Shown piece by piece: positions 1 to 7,570 of a stretch of 10,155 nt of DNA. Made by a program: the position numbers and the translations under genes. Every line of letters begins with the position of its first letter. Position 1 is the stretch's first letter. The notes under the pieces are model-generated. The model saw nothing but the letters and a program-made list of their open reading frames with translations, had not been told where the DNA came from and did not search any database. The stretch is from the NCBI GenBank assembly GCA_900544815.1, contig UQWT01000067.1:1-10155 (forward strand). The letters are read 5' to 3'. The DNA comes from an uncultured Bacteroidales bacterium. Lineage in GTDB: Bacteria; Bacteroidota; Bacteroidia; Bacteroidales; UBA932.

Positions 1-44
1 TTCTAAGTCTATAAGATAAGTTTTAATAAGATACGATCGGTACA

Positions 45-76
45 GAGGGCGGCTTTTTACAGCCGCTCTCTTTTTT
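45..76 (+). terminator. Rho-independent terminator of a gene left of the window
   Basis: The arms at 45-54 and 61-70 pair over 10 bases with one G-U wobble around a six-base loop, and six T residues follow directly (71-76). The T tract follows the hairpin only on the + strand, so it should end a + strand transcript entering from the left edge. Positions 1-44 have stop codons in all three + frames, so any such gene ends at or before the first bases. I cannot identify that gene. Confidence 0.8.
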
Positions 77-90
77 CTCACCATTCACTC

Positions 91-166
91 TCTATACATA
101 AACTATAAACAAATTGTCGGGAAGCTCCATACTCTCCATACTCTATAAACTATAAACTTTCAACTA
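91..166. repeat. Cluster of short direct repeats in the intergenic gap
   Basis: The heptamer TATAAAC occurs at 104-110, 144-150 and 151-157, and again at 235-241 inside the neighbouring repeat. A 9-base unit, CCATACTCT, is duplicated in tandem at 127-135 and 136-144. The 18 bases at 149-166 (ACTATAAACTTTCAACTA) recur exactly at 233-250. The segment looks like partial or decayed copies of the right end of the hexamer repeat next to it. No coding potential is seen. Confidence 0.6.
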
Positions 167-167
167 T

Positions 168-250
168 TACTTTTTTGCTTTAGCTTTGGCGTTAGCTAAT
201 TAAATTTTGACAGCCAACGCTTTTCTCTTTACACTATAAACTTTCAACTA
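168..250 (+). repeat. Intergenic hexamer-hairpin repeat, copy A
   Basis: The left half (177-196) is a run of degenerate hexamers of the form GCKTTR. The right half (213-220, GCCAACGC) carries the same unit in inverse orientation, so a weak hairpin can form. The right flank reads CTTTTCTCTTTACACTATAA and onward to about 245. The whole segment aligns, with small gaps, to the reverse complement of 6243-6326. A fragment of the same word, GCTAGCTAACGC, lies at 258-269. Function is unknown. It resembles a REP-type or MITE-like intergenic element, but no mobility gene is present. Confidence 0.7.
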
Positions 251-318
251 AGTTAAGGCTAGCTAACGCACTGCCGCTTCAAATACTAACAAAAAGAAGC
301 CTCATACATAGCATACTA

Positions 319-353
319 CAAAAAAGAGGCGCCCTTTATGAACGGACGCCCCT
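319..353 (-). terminator. Terminator of the SusC/SusD operon
   Basis: Read on the minus strand, arms at 353-344 and 334-325 form a GC-rich stem of about 10 pairs with two G-U wobbles and a nine-base loop. Six T residues follow (complement of the A run 320-325). It starts 33 bases after the SusD stop codon, where an operon terminator is expected. Confidence 0.8.
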
Positions 354-385
354 GATTATTATAATTGATCTATCTTAAATCAGAA

Positions 386-1852
386 CTACTTTGTATATCC
401 TGGATTCTGCTGTTTCTCCAATACAGGGTTTGCATTGATCTCATCCTCCGAAATAGGTAGAATAGTCTTATAGAACGATCTATCTATTGATTTAGCTCTA
501 TGAGTTAAAACTACAGCAGGCTTAATCATCTCGTCACAGAAAGTGATAGTCTTATTGCAACGCATCATATCAAAAAATCTATGGCCCTCTGCAAACAACT
601 CTTTACTTCTCTCATCAAGAATCATATCTAATGAGATATTAGAAGCTGTAGCCTTCTCCAAGTTTGGAGAACGTTTACGAATAGCCTGAAGATATTCAGC
701 AGCAGCAGCCTTTTCTGGAGCAGACTTAAGCAAAGCAGCCTCAGCAGCTATAAGATAAACCTCAGACAATCTGATAACCTTAACATTCACAGCAGTTGTA
801 GTACCCTCTTTATCGCCTAAACTATATTTAACGCAACTACCTTTTCTGTCAATATCATTATCCTCTGCAATTTCATCTTTCTCCATAACAGACCATCTTA
901 CATCATCAGGATCTGCCGCCAATCTGTTAAGGAAGTAATCACTTGCCATAAACCAACCCATTGCGCCGTTCTTCTTACCAAGTCTCATTAGGTAGAAACC
1001 AAGAGAACCGGTTCCAAGATCTGCTTCATCCGGATAGATAGCAATCTCTAATATAGACTCACTTCCAAACGGATTAGTCCAAGAAGACTCCCAGTTATCG
1101 TTTGAATACAGTTTATATTTGCCAGAATTAATAACCTCTTTTGCTGCTGTTAGAGCGCCATCATAATCCTCCATATAAAGTTTAACTTTGGCCTCAAGAG
1201 CTTTATTGGCAAAATAGTTAAAATAACCATCCTTTTTAGATTTATTCATTAGAGCAGCACCCTCCTTTAAATCTTTAAGAATCTGATCGTAGTTCTGAGC
1301 AACTGTAGCTCTTTCAGGCTGTGCTGTAGCATCCAAAACATCAATAACATTAGGAACACCATAAGCTGATTTGTTCATGCTATAAGGTTGTCCATACAAA
1401 CGAACAAGGTCAAAGTAAATACATGCACGTGCTGTAAGAGCCTCTCCCTTTATCTGATTATATGAATCTGAATTCAATGTCTCAATATTTGAAAGCAGAT
1501 TGTTTACCTGTGTCATACAGTGATACATCTGAGACCAGAAACCTGCATAGCTGCCTCTGTCTGGTTGATGGTTGAATACATACATTTCATCAAGGCCTCT
1601 ACCTTGAGTAGTAATACCCAAATCACCACCTTTTACATCTCCGTACATTACGAAATTTCTTCCATAATATGCGTAACTCGACATCTTACGCATAATACCG
1701 TTCATCATAACCTCAGCATCTCTTAATGAGGTAACAGAACTTTTTGAATCGCTCTGGTTTGAAGGCTCTCTGTCCAAGAAATCATCACATGAAACTGTAA
1801 CGAACGCAAGAGCTGCCACAACGAATAAATTAAATATATTTTTAATTTTCAT
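386..1852 (-). CDS. SusD/RagB-family outer-membrane lipoprotein
   Basis: A 488-residue surface lipoprotein that acts as the lid and ligand-binding partner of the SusC-like channel encoded just upstream. Residues 1-21 are a lipoprotein signal peptide (Lys-rich start, hydrophobic core) and Cys22 is the likely lipidated residue. It is followed by Asp-Asp, in keeping with surface export in Bacteroidota. Family signatures are: 138-157 (ALTARACIYFDLVRLYGQPY), the helical region at 359-374, the segment 411-431 (DERSKELFAEGHRFFDMMR), and the C-terminal LPIS...NP...QNPGY at 465-486. The length is typical. N-terminal SusD-like and C-terminal RagB/SusD domains are both represented. The start is fixed by the signal peptide and lies 20 bases after the SusC stop. 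Stop is TAG. The ligand (glycan, peptide or other) cannot be read from the sequence. Confidence 0.95.
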   Translation of the reverse strand: MKIKNIFNLFVVAALAFVTVSCDDFLDREPSNQSDSKSSVTSLRDAEVMMNGIMRKMSSYAYYGRNFVMYGDVKGGDLGITTQGRGLDEMYVFNHQPDRGSYAGFWSQMYHCMTQVNNLLSNIETLNSDSYNQIKGEALTARACIYFDLVRLYGQPYSMNKSAYGVPNVIDVLDATAQPERATVAQNYDQILKDLKEGAALMNKSKKDGYFNYFANKALEAKVKLYMEDYDGALTAAKEVINSGKYKLYSNDNWESSWTNPFGSESILEIAIYPDEADLGTGSLGFYLMRLGKKNGAMGWFMASDYFLNRLAADPDDVRWSVMEKDEIAEDNDIDRKGSCVKYSLGDKEGTTTAVNVKVIRLSEVYLIAAEAALLKSAPEKAAAAEYLQAIRKRSPNLEKATASNISLDMILDERSKELFAEGHRFFDMMRCNKTITFCDEMIKPAVVLTHRAKSIDRSFYKTILPISEDEINANPVLEKQQNPGYTK

Positions 1853-1872
1853 AATTATCTAAAATTTAAGAA

Positions 1873-4800
1873 TTAGAAACTAAGTTCAACACCAAATGTA
1901 TATGTTTTTCCAATAGGTGTCTCCCAACCTCTTGTGTAGTACTCGTTAACCTCTGGATCATACTCTTTGTGAGCAGCCCATGTAAGAAGATTTGAACCGT
2001 TAAAATAAACTCTGGCATTTGACAAGCCAACCTTACTAACAAAATTCTTTGGAAGGTTATAACCTATAGACAAAGTCTTTAATCTGATATAATCACCATT
2101 ATGAAGGTGTCTGCTACTCTTCTGGTTAACATCCTCCATATCTATAGCCAGACGTTGAGGATATTTTGCATTCTTGTTTGTAGGAGTCCATGAATCCTTA
2201 TATGCTGTCTTAGACATTGTTCTCTCAAAATAGTAACCATCATCATTACAATCTCTATCTGCAGCGTCATATGTCTTGCTTCCAAAACGATAAGTAAAGT
2301 TCAACCCAACAGAAAGCCCTTTCCAGCTAACATCTGTATTGATACCGCCAAATACCTTAGGCATCATATCGTGCAAGATTACTTTATTTGCCTTTTTATA
2401 GCTATATGTTACAGGTCTTCCTTTAATCTCAAGGTCTGCTGTATAATTCTCATCATCTTTCGGATTAATATACCACATATTCTTTCCGTTTTCTTTGTTG
2501 GTACCAGCCCACTCAAGACCGTAAAGTGCCAAAGTAGACTCGCCCTCTCTGTAGATATATTTTGCTCTTGCGTCACCACCTGTAGGGTCATCCCAGATAA
2601 TATCCTGGCCACCGTAGAGTTTTGTAACTTTAGATTTGATGAACGAAGCGGTAAGGCTTGCACTCCAAGTAAGATCTTTTGTCCTAATAATATCGCCGCC
2701 TAATTCAACCTCAAGACCTTTATTGTTAATCTCTCCAACATTCTTAAGAGTTGAGCTGAAACCTGTAGTATATGAGATTGGAACATCCTGCAACAGATCT
2801 TTTGAATCCCTGTTAAAGTACTCGATTGTACCATAGAATCTCTGATCCCAGAAACCAAACTCCGCTGCTACATTATAAGTATAGCTTGTCTCCCAAGATA
2901 GTGTAGGGTCTGCAACATTGCTCAAACCACCACCCGGATTTGTCATATATTTTGAGCTGTAGCTTGTTAAAGCTCTCCAGCCGTAGTTACTTGAAGGAAG
3001 TGTACCGTTAACACCATAAGAAGCTCTTAATCTTAAATTAGATATCCAATGAATATCTTTCATGAACTTCTCATTATTTATCTTCCAAGAACCTGCAACA
3101 GACCAGAAGTTACCCCAACGGTTATCTGAACCCAATCTTGACGAACCATCACGTCTAAAACTGCCGGAAACATAATATCTTCCATCATAGTTATACTCTG
3201 CCTTAGAAAGGAAAGAGGCAATAGTATTACCCCAGCTGTATGCATTTGCATCCAATTTACCTGCTGTTGCAACAGTATGAAGAGCACTTGTAGGCAGGTT
3301 AGTACCGGATGCTCTTGAGAACTCTGTCTTATTCTCCTCTGCCTCAAAACCTGCAAGAACATTAACATTATGTTTTGCAAAGTCTCTGTTCCAATTTAAG
3401 GTTGTAGATGAAACCCATTTAGAAACATTGGTATTCATATCTGTAACAGAACCATTGTCCGAAGAACCGCTAAAGTGGTCTGCACTATAGTAGATAAAAT
3501 CATGAACATTAGAATAATCGTATGAGAAGATGCTCCTTAATGTAAGTTCCGGAAGAATCTTAATAGAGAGATTCTCGCTTGCAGAAACTTTTGTTGTCTT
3601 TGAGCTGTTCTCCCACTGGGTCCTATAGTAAACAGGGTTATAAGCATAACTACCATATCTTGGAGTCCACCACTCACCTGTTTTATAATCTGTTGGCCAG
3701 TAGAAAGGCCACAACAAGTTTCTAGACTGAAGGAAATAGTTGCTACCAAGCGATCTTGTATCGTTATAACCCTCTCTCTTTGTTCTTGCAACATTAACCT
3801 GAGTCAATAACTCAACATGTTTACCAACCTTCTGGCTTAAATTAACTCTACCCGAAACACGGTCATATTTATTAGTTATAACACGTCCCTTATCTGATGT
3901 ATAAGCTATTGATGAGTAGTAATTTGTATTATCTGTTCCACCACTTACAGATAAATCGTATGTCTGATATATAGCAGTACGGAACAACTCTTTATCCCAA
4001 TCAAAATATTTACCCTCTCTGTTCTCTATACCATCTGTCATACCTTTAATGGTAAGAGTGTTAACGGTATTATCTGTTGTCTCAAAATAATAACCATGTT
4101 TCTTGAACCTCTTGTTCATTTCAGCTATTGCAGTTGCATTTCCATCAGCAGGATTATCCTTTGTATTCCAGAACATCAAATAATACATCTCAGCCTGTTG
4201 CTGCGCATTGGCAACCTCATGGTTATTATAAGCCCATGAAGGGGTTATACCAACAGAAGCCTTTAAAGTTACAGTTGGCCTTCCCAATTTACCTTTCTTT
4301 GTAGTGATAACTATAACACCATTAGCAGCACGCGAACCGTAAAGAGATGAAGCAGCAGCATCTTTCAATACTGTAATACTCTCTATGTCGTTAGGGTTAA
4401 GTGTACTCATAGCGTTGTTTGTAGAGTAGATATAGTCACTCATCTGACCTGCATCTCCAGATGTTACAGGAACACCATCTATTACATACAAAGGTTCATT
4501 TGAGGCATTCATAGAGCCTATACCTCTAATTCTCATACTTGAAGTAGTACCGGCCTGCCCTGAATTTGATGTTACCTGCAGACCTGCAACCTTACCGTTA
4601 AGAGCATTTTCAAATGATACAGAAGGAGCATCTTTAAGAGCTTCTTTCTTTACAACAGAAGCAGAACCTGTATATGTTCCCTTCTTTGCTGTACCATAAG
4701 CAACAACTATGGTCTCCTCCAATGCAATTGCATCAGGAGCAAGAGCAACGTTGATAACCGAGCGATTGTTAACTTGAATCTCTTGAGTAACGAATCCTAC

Positions 4801-5016
4801 TGTTGAGAAAACAAGAACTCCGTTAGGAGCAACTGTAATGGTATAATTACCGTCATCATCTGTATAAGCTCCGGTAGTTGTACCTTTAATAGAGATAGTA
4901 GCATAAGGAAGCGGACTTCCATCATCCGATGCTGTCACCTTTCCGGTAACCTTCAACTGAGCAAATGCTATGTTTACACATATCATTCCCAGCATAAGCA
5001 GGAAGATTCTTTTCAT
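1873..5016 (-). CDS. SusC/RagA-family TonB-dependent outer-membrane transporter
   Basis: A 1047-residue outer-membrane beta-barrel that imports a ligand captured with its SusD partner, powered by TonB-ExbBD. Residues 1-20 are a signal peptide ending AFAQ. Residues 22 to about 97 form the carboxypeptidase-regulatory-like beta domain typical of the SusC family. A TonB-box-like segment ETIVVAYGT lies at 101-109. The plug spans about 115-240 and contains the family hallmark at 207-242 (NPNDIESITVLKDA, then SLYGSRAANGVIVITTKKG). The barrel fills the rest and ends in Phe, as barrel-assembly signals do. No N-terminal secretin/STN signalling domain is present, so control through an ECF sigma/anti-sigma pair is not indicated. 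It is the first gene of the pair, with SusD 20 bases downstream. No regulator or degradative enzyme sits beside it. The substrate is unknown. Confidence 0.96.
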   Translation of the reverse strand: MKRIFLLMLGMICVNIAFAQLKVTGKVTASDDGSPLPYATISIKGTTTGAYTDDDGNYTITVAPNGVLVFSTVGFVTQEIQVNNRSVINVALAPDAIALEETIVVAYGTAKKGTYTGSASVVKKEALKDAPSVSFENALNGKVAGLQVTSNSGQAGTTSSMRIRGIGSMNASNEPLYVIDGVPVTSGDAGQMSDYIYSTNNAMSTLNPNDIESITVLKDAAASSLYGSRAANGVIVITTKKGKLGRPTVTLKASVGITPSWAYNNHEVANAQQQAEMYYLMFWNTKDNPADGNATAIAEMNKRFKKHGYYFETTDNTVNTLTIKGMTDGIENREGKYFDWDKELFRTAIYQTYDLSVSGGTDNTNYYSSIAYTSDKGRVITNKYDRVSGRVNLSQKVGKHVELLTQVNVARTKREGYNDTRSLGSNYFLQSRNLLWPFYWPTDYKTGEWWTPRYGSYAYNPVYYRTQWENSSKTTKVSASENLSIKILPELTLRSIFSYDYSNVHDFIYYSADHFSGSSDNGSVTDMNTNVSKWVSSTTLNWNRDFAKHNVNVLAGFEAEENKTEFSRASGTNLPTSALHTVATAGKLDANAYSWGNTIASFLSKAEYNYDGRYYVSGSFRRDGSSRLGSDNRWGNFWSVAGSWKINNEKFMKDIHWISNLRLRASYGVNGTLPSSNYGWRALTSYSSKYMTNPGGGLSNVADPTLSWETSYTYNVAAEFGFWDQRFYGTIEYFNRDSKDLLQDVPISYTTGFSSTLKNVGEINNKGLEVELGGDIIRTKDLTWSASLTASFIKSKVTKLYGGQDIIWDDPTGGDARAKYIYREGESTLALYGLEWAGTNKENGKNMWYINPKDDENYTADLEIKGRPVTYSYKKANKVILHDMMPKVFGGINTDVSWKGLSVGLNFTYRFGSKTYDAADRDCNDDGYYFERTMSKTAYKDSWTPTNKNAKYPQRLAIDMEDVNQKSSRHLHNGDYIRLKTLSIGYNLPKNFVSKVGLSNARVYFNGSNLLTWAAHKEYDPEVNEYYTRGWETPIGKTYTFGVELSF

Positions 5017-5063
5017 AGATTAATTTTATGAGTTAATAATAAATTAAATTGTCTTAGTGGTAA

Positions 5064-5071
5064 CAAATTTA
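5064..5071 (-). promoter_or_regulatory. Bacteroidales -7 promoter element upstream of SusC-like gene
   Basis: The minus strand reads TAAATTTG, an exact match to the Bacteroides -7 consensus TAnnTTTG, 47 bases before the ATG. This would give a leader of about 40 bases. I see no good -33 TTTG at the usual spacing, so the call rests on the -7 box and its position. The same octamer recurs at 5360-5367, farther from the gene. Confidence 0.45.
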
Positions 5072-5436
5072 CTAAAAAAAAACAAGAATCCTTTTATTAA
5101 AAATTTTTCTAAACAACTCCCAAAAGCAAAAAGTTTAAAACATAAAGAATAATTACATTTTTAATAACAATCTTTTCCAATCAAACCCAAAATTCATTAG
5201 TTTTTACAATAAATAAACTTTTCCAAATTGTAAAAAAAATTCCAAAAACCCCCAAAATAAAAACAAGTATGTTACAAAAAACACACAAACCTCATTTTTC
5301 GTTAATCAAAAAGCATTTTTTAATTCATTTGTCTTTATTTTTCTCAATATAGCAAACAGCAAATTTAGATAAATGCCCCTCACAGCACGCTGTTCAATAC
5401 ATTTACAAACCAAACAGCTCTCATATAACAACAGAG
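5072..5436. other. AT-rich divergent intergenic spacer without genes
   Basis: This stretch between the divergent SusC-like and racemase genes is rich in A and T runs and has no credible ORF, tRNA or structured RNA that I can recognise. It contains a second CAAATTTA octamer (5360-5367), which is a possible minus-strand -7 box, and a tiny palindrome around 5381-5393 (CAGCACGCTG core). The A tracts suggest intrinsically curved DNA, which is an inference only. Confidence 0.5.
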
Positions 5437-5469
5437 TTATTTTTCCCTTATTTTTCCCTTATTTTTCAC
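5437..5469. repeat. Three tandem 11-base units upstream of the racemase promoter
   Basis: TTATTTTTCCC occurs at 5437-5447 and 5448-5458, with a third copy differing at one base (TTATTTTTCAC) at 5459-5469. The period is close to one helical turn. The array ends about 30 bases before the predicted -7 box, so it could be an upstream binding array or a slippage-prone tract. Confidence 0.85.
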
Positions 5470-5480
5470 AAAACTTCTAT

Positions 5481-5505
5481 AATATACATACATTATATGT
5501 ATATT
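5481..5505. promoter_or_regulatory. Perfect inverted repeat, candidate operator
   Basis: AATATACATA (5481-5490) and TATGTATATT (5496-5505) are exact inverse complements separated by five bases (CATTA). The right arm covers most of the predicted -7 box at 5500-5507. Size and symmetry fit a dimeric repressor site, but AT-rich DNA forms such palindromes fairly easily and no regulator is encoded nearby. Confidence 0.4.
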
Positions 5506-5507
5506 TG
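5500..5507 (+). promoter_or_regulatory. Bacteroidales -7 promoter element upstream of racemase
   Basis: TATATTTG matches TAnnTTTG exactly and ends 29 bases before the ATG at 5537, giving a short leader of roughly 20-25 bases. A clear -33 TTTG is not visible around 5475. It is the best candidate promoter for the racemase-symporter pair. Confidence 0.5.
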
Positions 5508-5536
5508 CCCAAAGTAACCAACATATTATAAACGGC

Positions 5537-6244
5537 ATGAAAAGACCAGATAAGACTCTTGGCGTTCTTGGAGGTATGGGACCTGCAGCAACAGCAGATT
5601 TTTTAAGAGTACTTGCAGAGGTAACTCCCGCGCATACAGACCAGGAACACCCAAGGATGATTGTATATTCAAATACTATTACTCCCGACAGAACAACCTT
5701 TCTACTTGGTAAAGGACCGGACCCTACAAAGTATATAAGAGCCGGTATTGACCAACTATTGGATTGGGGGGCAGACATTCTTTGCGCTACCTGTAACACA
5801 GCCCACTATTTTATTGACAAGTATAGAGAGGAGAAAGATTTTCCATTTGTACATATAATTGATGAGACTATTCGCCGCTCACAAATGGTCTCTCCAAACG
5901 GGGCATGGCTAACAGCAACCTTAGGTACAATGAAAACAGGTCTGTACCAGCAGCATGCAGAGAAGTTTGGATATGAGTTCAATATACCTGACCCCAATAT
6001 GCAGGTGGATATTCATGATGTTACAGATATGGTTAAAGCCGGAGAGTACGATGCTGCAGGAAAAAAGTTCCGCGGCATAATTGAACAGCTATGGAAAATA
6101 AAAGAGTTGCCTGTTGTTGGCGCCTGCACAGAGATTCCAATAGCATACGCACACACAGGGCTGCCAATGGAAAAATCCATCTCCTGTTTAGATTCTCTTG
6201 CAAGAGGTTGTGTACGGGAACTTTACGGCATATACCCCATGTAA
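5537..6244 (+). CDS. Aspartate/glutamate racemase family protein
   Basis: A 235-residue cytosolic, cofactor-independent amino-acid racemase, most likely interconverting L- and D-aspartate (or glutamate) by a two-base mechanism. The N-terminal GVLGGMGPAATADF (9-22) is the family signature. The first catalytic Cys is Cys86 in CATCNTAH (83-90), and the second is Cys197 in GACTEIP (195-201), so both halves of the active site are intact. The segment YSNTITPDRT (44-53) is also typical. Length matches the family (about 230). Substrate preference among Asp, Glu and other amino acids cannot be settled by eye. It probably heads an operon with the acidic amino-acid symporter 89 bases downstream. A -7 box and an inverted repeat lie just upstream. 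The start is supported by the GGMGP motif lying close to it and by the promoter position. Confidence 0.9.
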   Translation: MKRPDKTLGVLGGMGPAATADFLRVLAEVTPAHTDQEHPRMIVYSNTITPDRTTFLLGKGPDPTKYIRAGIDQLLDWGADILCATCNTAHYFIDKYREEKDFPFVHIIDETIRRSQMVSPNGAWLTATLGTMKTGLYQQHAEKFGYEFNIPDPNMQVDIHDVTDMVKAGEYDAAGKKFRGIIEQLWKIKELPVVGACTEIPIAYAHTGLPMEKSISCLDSLARGCVRELYGIYPM

Positions 6245-6326
6245 AGTTTATAGTGTATAGAGAAAAGCGTTGGCGTTGGCTATCAAAATAAATTAGCCAA
6301 AGCTAAAGCTAACGCCAATAAAATAC
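6243..6326 (-). repeat. Intergenic hexamer-hairpin repeat, copy B (inverse to copy A)
   Basis: On the + strand it starts with AAAGTTTATAGT at 6243-6254, overlapping the racemase stop codon TAA (6242-6244). It continues with GCGTTGGCGTTGGC (6267-6280), an AT-rich loop, and the inverse array at 6296-6316. TTGGCGTTGGC (6270-6280) can pair with GCTAACGCCAA (6308-6318) with one G-U wobble. Its reverse complement aligns to copy A at about 168-245, including the right flank CACTATAAACTTT. It fills nearly all of the gap before the symporter. Confidence 0.75.
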
Positions 6327-6333
6327 TTGAAAT

Positions 6334-7563
6334 ATGAAACACTTTAAAATATCCCTTCCATGGCAGATTCTTATTGCCATAGTTTTTGGAGTCCTGTTTG
6401 GTCTGTTTCTCTATGACTACATAGATTATGTATCGTGGATAGGGACCATGTTCCTTAGAGCTTTAAAGATGATTATCATTCCATTGGTATTCTCATCCCT
6501 TGTAATAGGTGTATCCAGTATGGGGAAATCATCTGACCTTGGAAGAATAGCAGGAAAAACCATACTCTATTATGTATGCACCACATTGGTTGCAATTATA
6601 ATAGGTGTTGTTTTAGTAAATATTTTTAAGCCCGGTGTTGGAGCAAACATACCTTTAACAGAGAGTGTAGATTCCGTACCTGTACAGAATGGCTCTTTTA
6701 TAGACACCCTCATTAATGTTGTGCCCTCTAACATTGTTGAATCAATGGCCAAAGGGGAGTTGTTGCCTGTAATATTTTTCTCTCTGCTGCTTGGCGTATT
6801 CATAACCAAATCATCATCCAAAACAAGTGAAACGCTTATAACATTCTTCAACTCCTTTTTTGAGGTGATAATGAAGATTACCCTTTTCATTATAAATTTC
6901 GCACCATACGGAGTATTCTCAATTGTTGCTGCAATGATTGCAAGAGAGGCCGGCGATATGGAGAAATTGGGGACCATCCTAAGTAGTCTTGGATTCTATG
7001 TTATTATTGTATGGTCCGGATGTCTTATACAAGGGCTTGCCATACTGCCAGCTACAATTTATTTTATAGGTAAGGAGAATCCTTGGAGGTTCATTAAAAA
7101 GATGTCTGCCCCTATTCTTACAGCATTCTCCACATGCTCATCCGGAGCTGCCCTTCCAATTGCGCTAAAGGATATTGAGGAAAAATGCGGTGTCTCAAAC
7201 AAGATTGCGAGCTTCGCACTCCCATTGGGGGCTACCATAAATATGAACGGCACTGCTCTGTATGAGGGTGCAACCGTGCTTTTCATCGCTCAGGTTTACG
7301 GAATAGATCTAACGCTTACACAGCAATTTATAATTGTTGGTTCATCTCTGCTTGCAGCGATAGGAACAGCAGCAATTCCAATGGCGGGTTTGGTAATGCT
7401 CTCTATTGTATTAACTGCAGCGGGGTTGCCGTTAGAGGGTGTAGGATTGGTGATTGCAGTGCAGCAGCTTTGCGATATGCCAAGAACAGCTGTTAACTCT
7501 TTTGGAGACCAATGCGGAGCTGTTGTTGTAGCCAAGAGTGAGGGGGAAAAACTAACAATATAA
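6334..7563 (+). CDS. Dicarboxylate/amino acid:cation symporter (DAACS, SDF family)
   Basis: A 409-residue inner-membrane secondary transporter of the glutamate/aspartate symporter family (GltP, GltT, DctA and GltPh relatives), taking up acidic amino acids or dicarboxylates with Na+ or H+. Hydrophobic segments run the full length. Hairpin 1 is STCSSGAALP (266-275). TM7 carries GATINMNGTALYE (299-311). Hairpin 2 is GTAAIPMAGLVML (344-356). TM8 carries DMPRTAVNSFGD (381-392), with Arg384, Thr385, Asn388 and Asp392 in the positions used for substrate and sodium binding in GltPh. The Arg favours an acidic amino-acid substrate such as aspartate or glutamate. Asn305 stands where GltPh has Asp312. 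It follows the racemase with no clear promoter of its own, so cotranscription is likely. It faces ftcD convergently. Confidence 0.93.
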   Translation: MKHFKISLPWQILIAIVFGVLFGLFLYDYIDYVSWIGTMFLRALKMIIIPLVFSSLVIGVSSMGKSSDLGRIAGKTILYYVCTTLVAIIIGVVLVNIFKPGVGANIPLTESVDSVPVQNGSFIDTLINVVPSNIVESMAKGELLPVIFFSLLLGVFITKSSSKTSETLITFFNSFFEVIMKITLFIINFAPYGVFSIVAAMIAREAGDMEKLGTILSSLGFYVIIVWSGCLIQGLAILPATIYFIGKENPWRFIKKMSAPILTAFSTCSSGAALPIALKDIEEKCGVSNKIASFALPLGATINMNGTALYEGATVLFIAQVYGIDLTLTQQFIIVGSSLLAAIGTAAIPMAGLVMLSIVLTAAGLPLEGVGLVIAVQQLCDMPRTAVNSFGDQCGAVVVAKSEGEKLTI

Positions 7564-7570
7564 CCGTCAG

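Noticed and set aside
168..320. CRISPR array or insertion-sequence end in the repeat-rich left gap
   Set aside because: Repeats are short, irregularly spaced and unlike CRISPR repeat-spacer structure. There is no transposase, target-site duplication or cas gene.
5380..5395. Small hairpin in the divergent spacer as an RNA gene or terminator
   Set aside because: The stem is only four or five pairs with no T tract and no supporting structure around it.
6570..6977. A 135-codon minus-strand frame inside the symporter
   Set aside because: It is antisense to conserved membrane segments of a well-supported transporter and shows no family signature.
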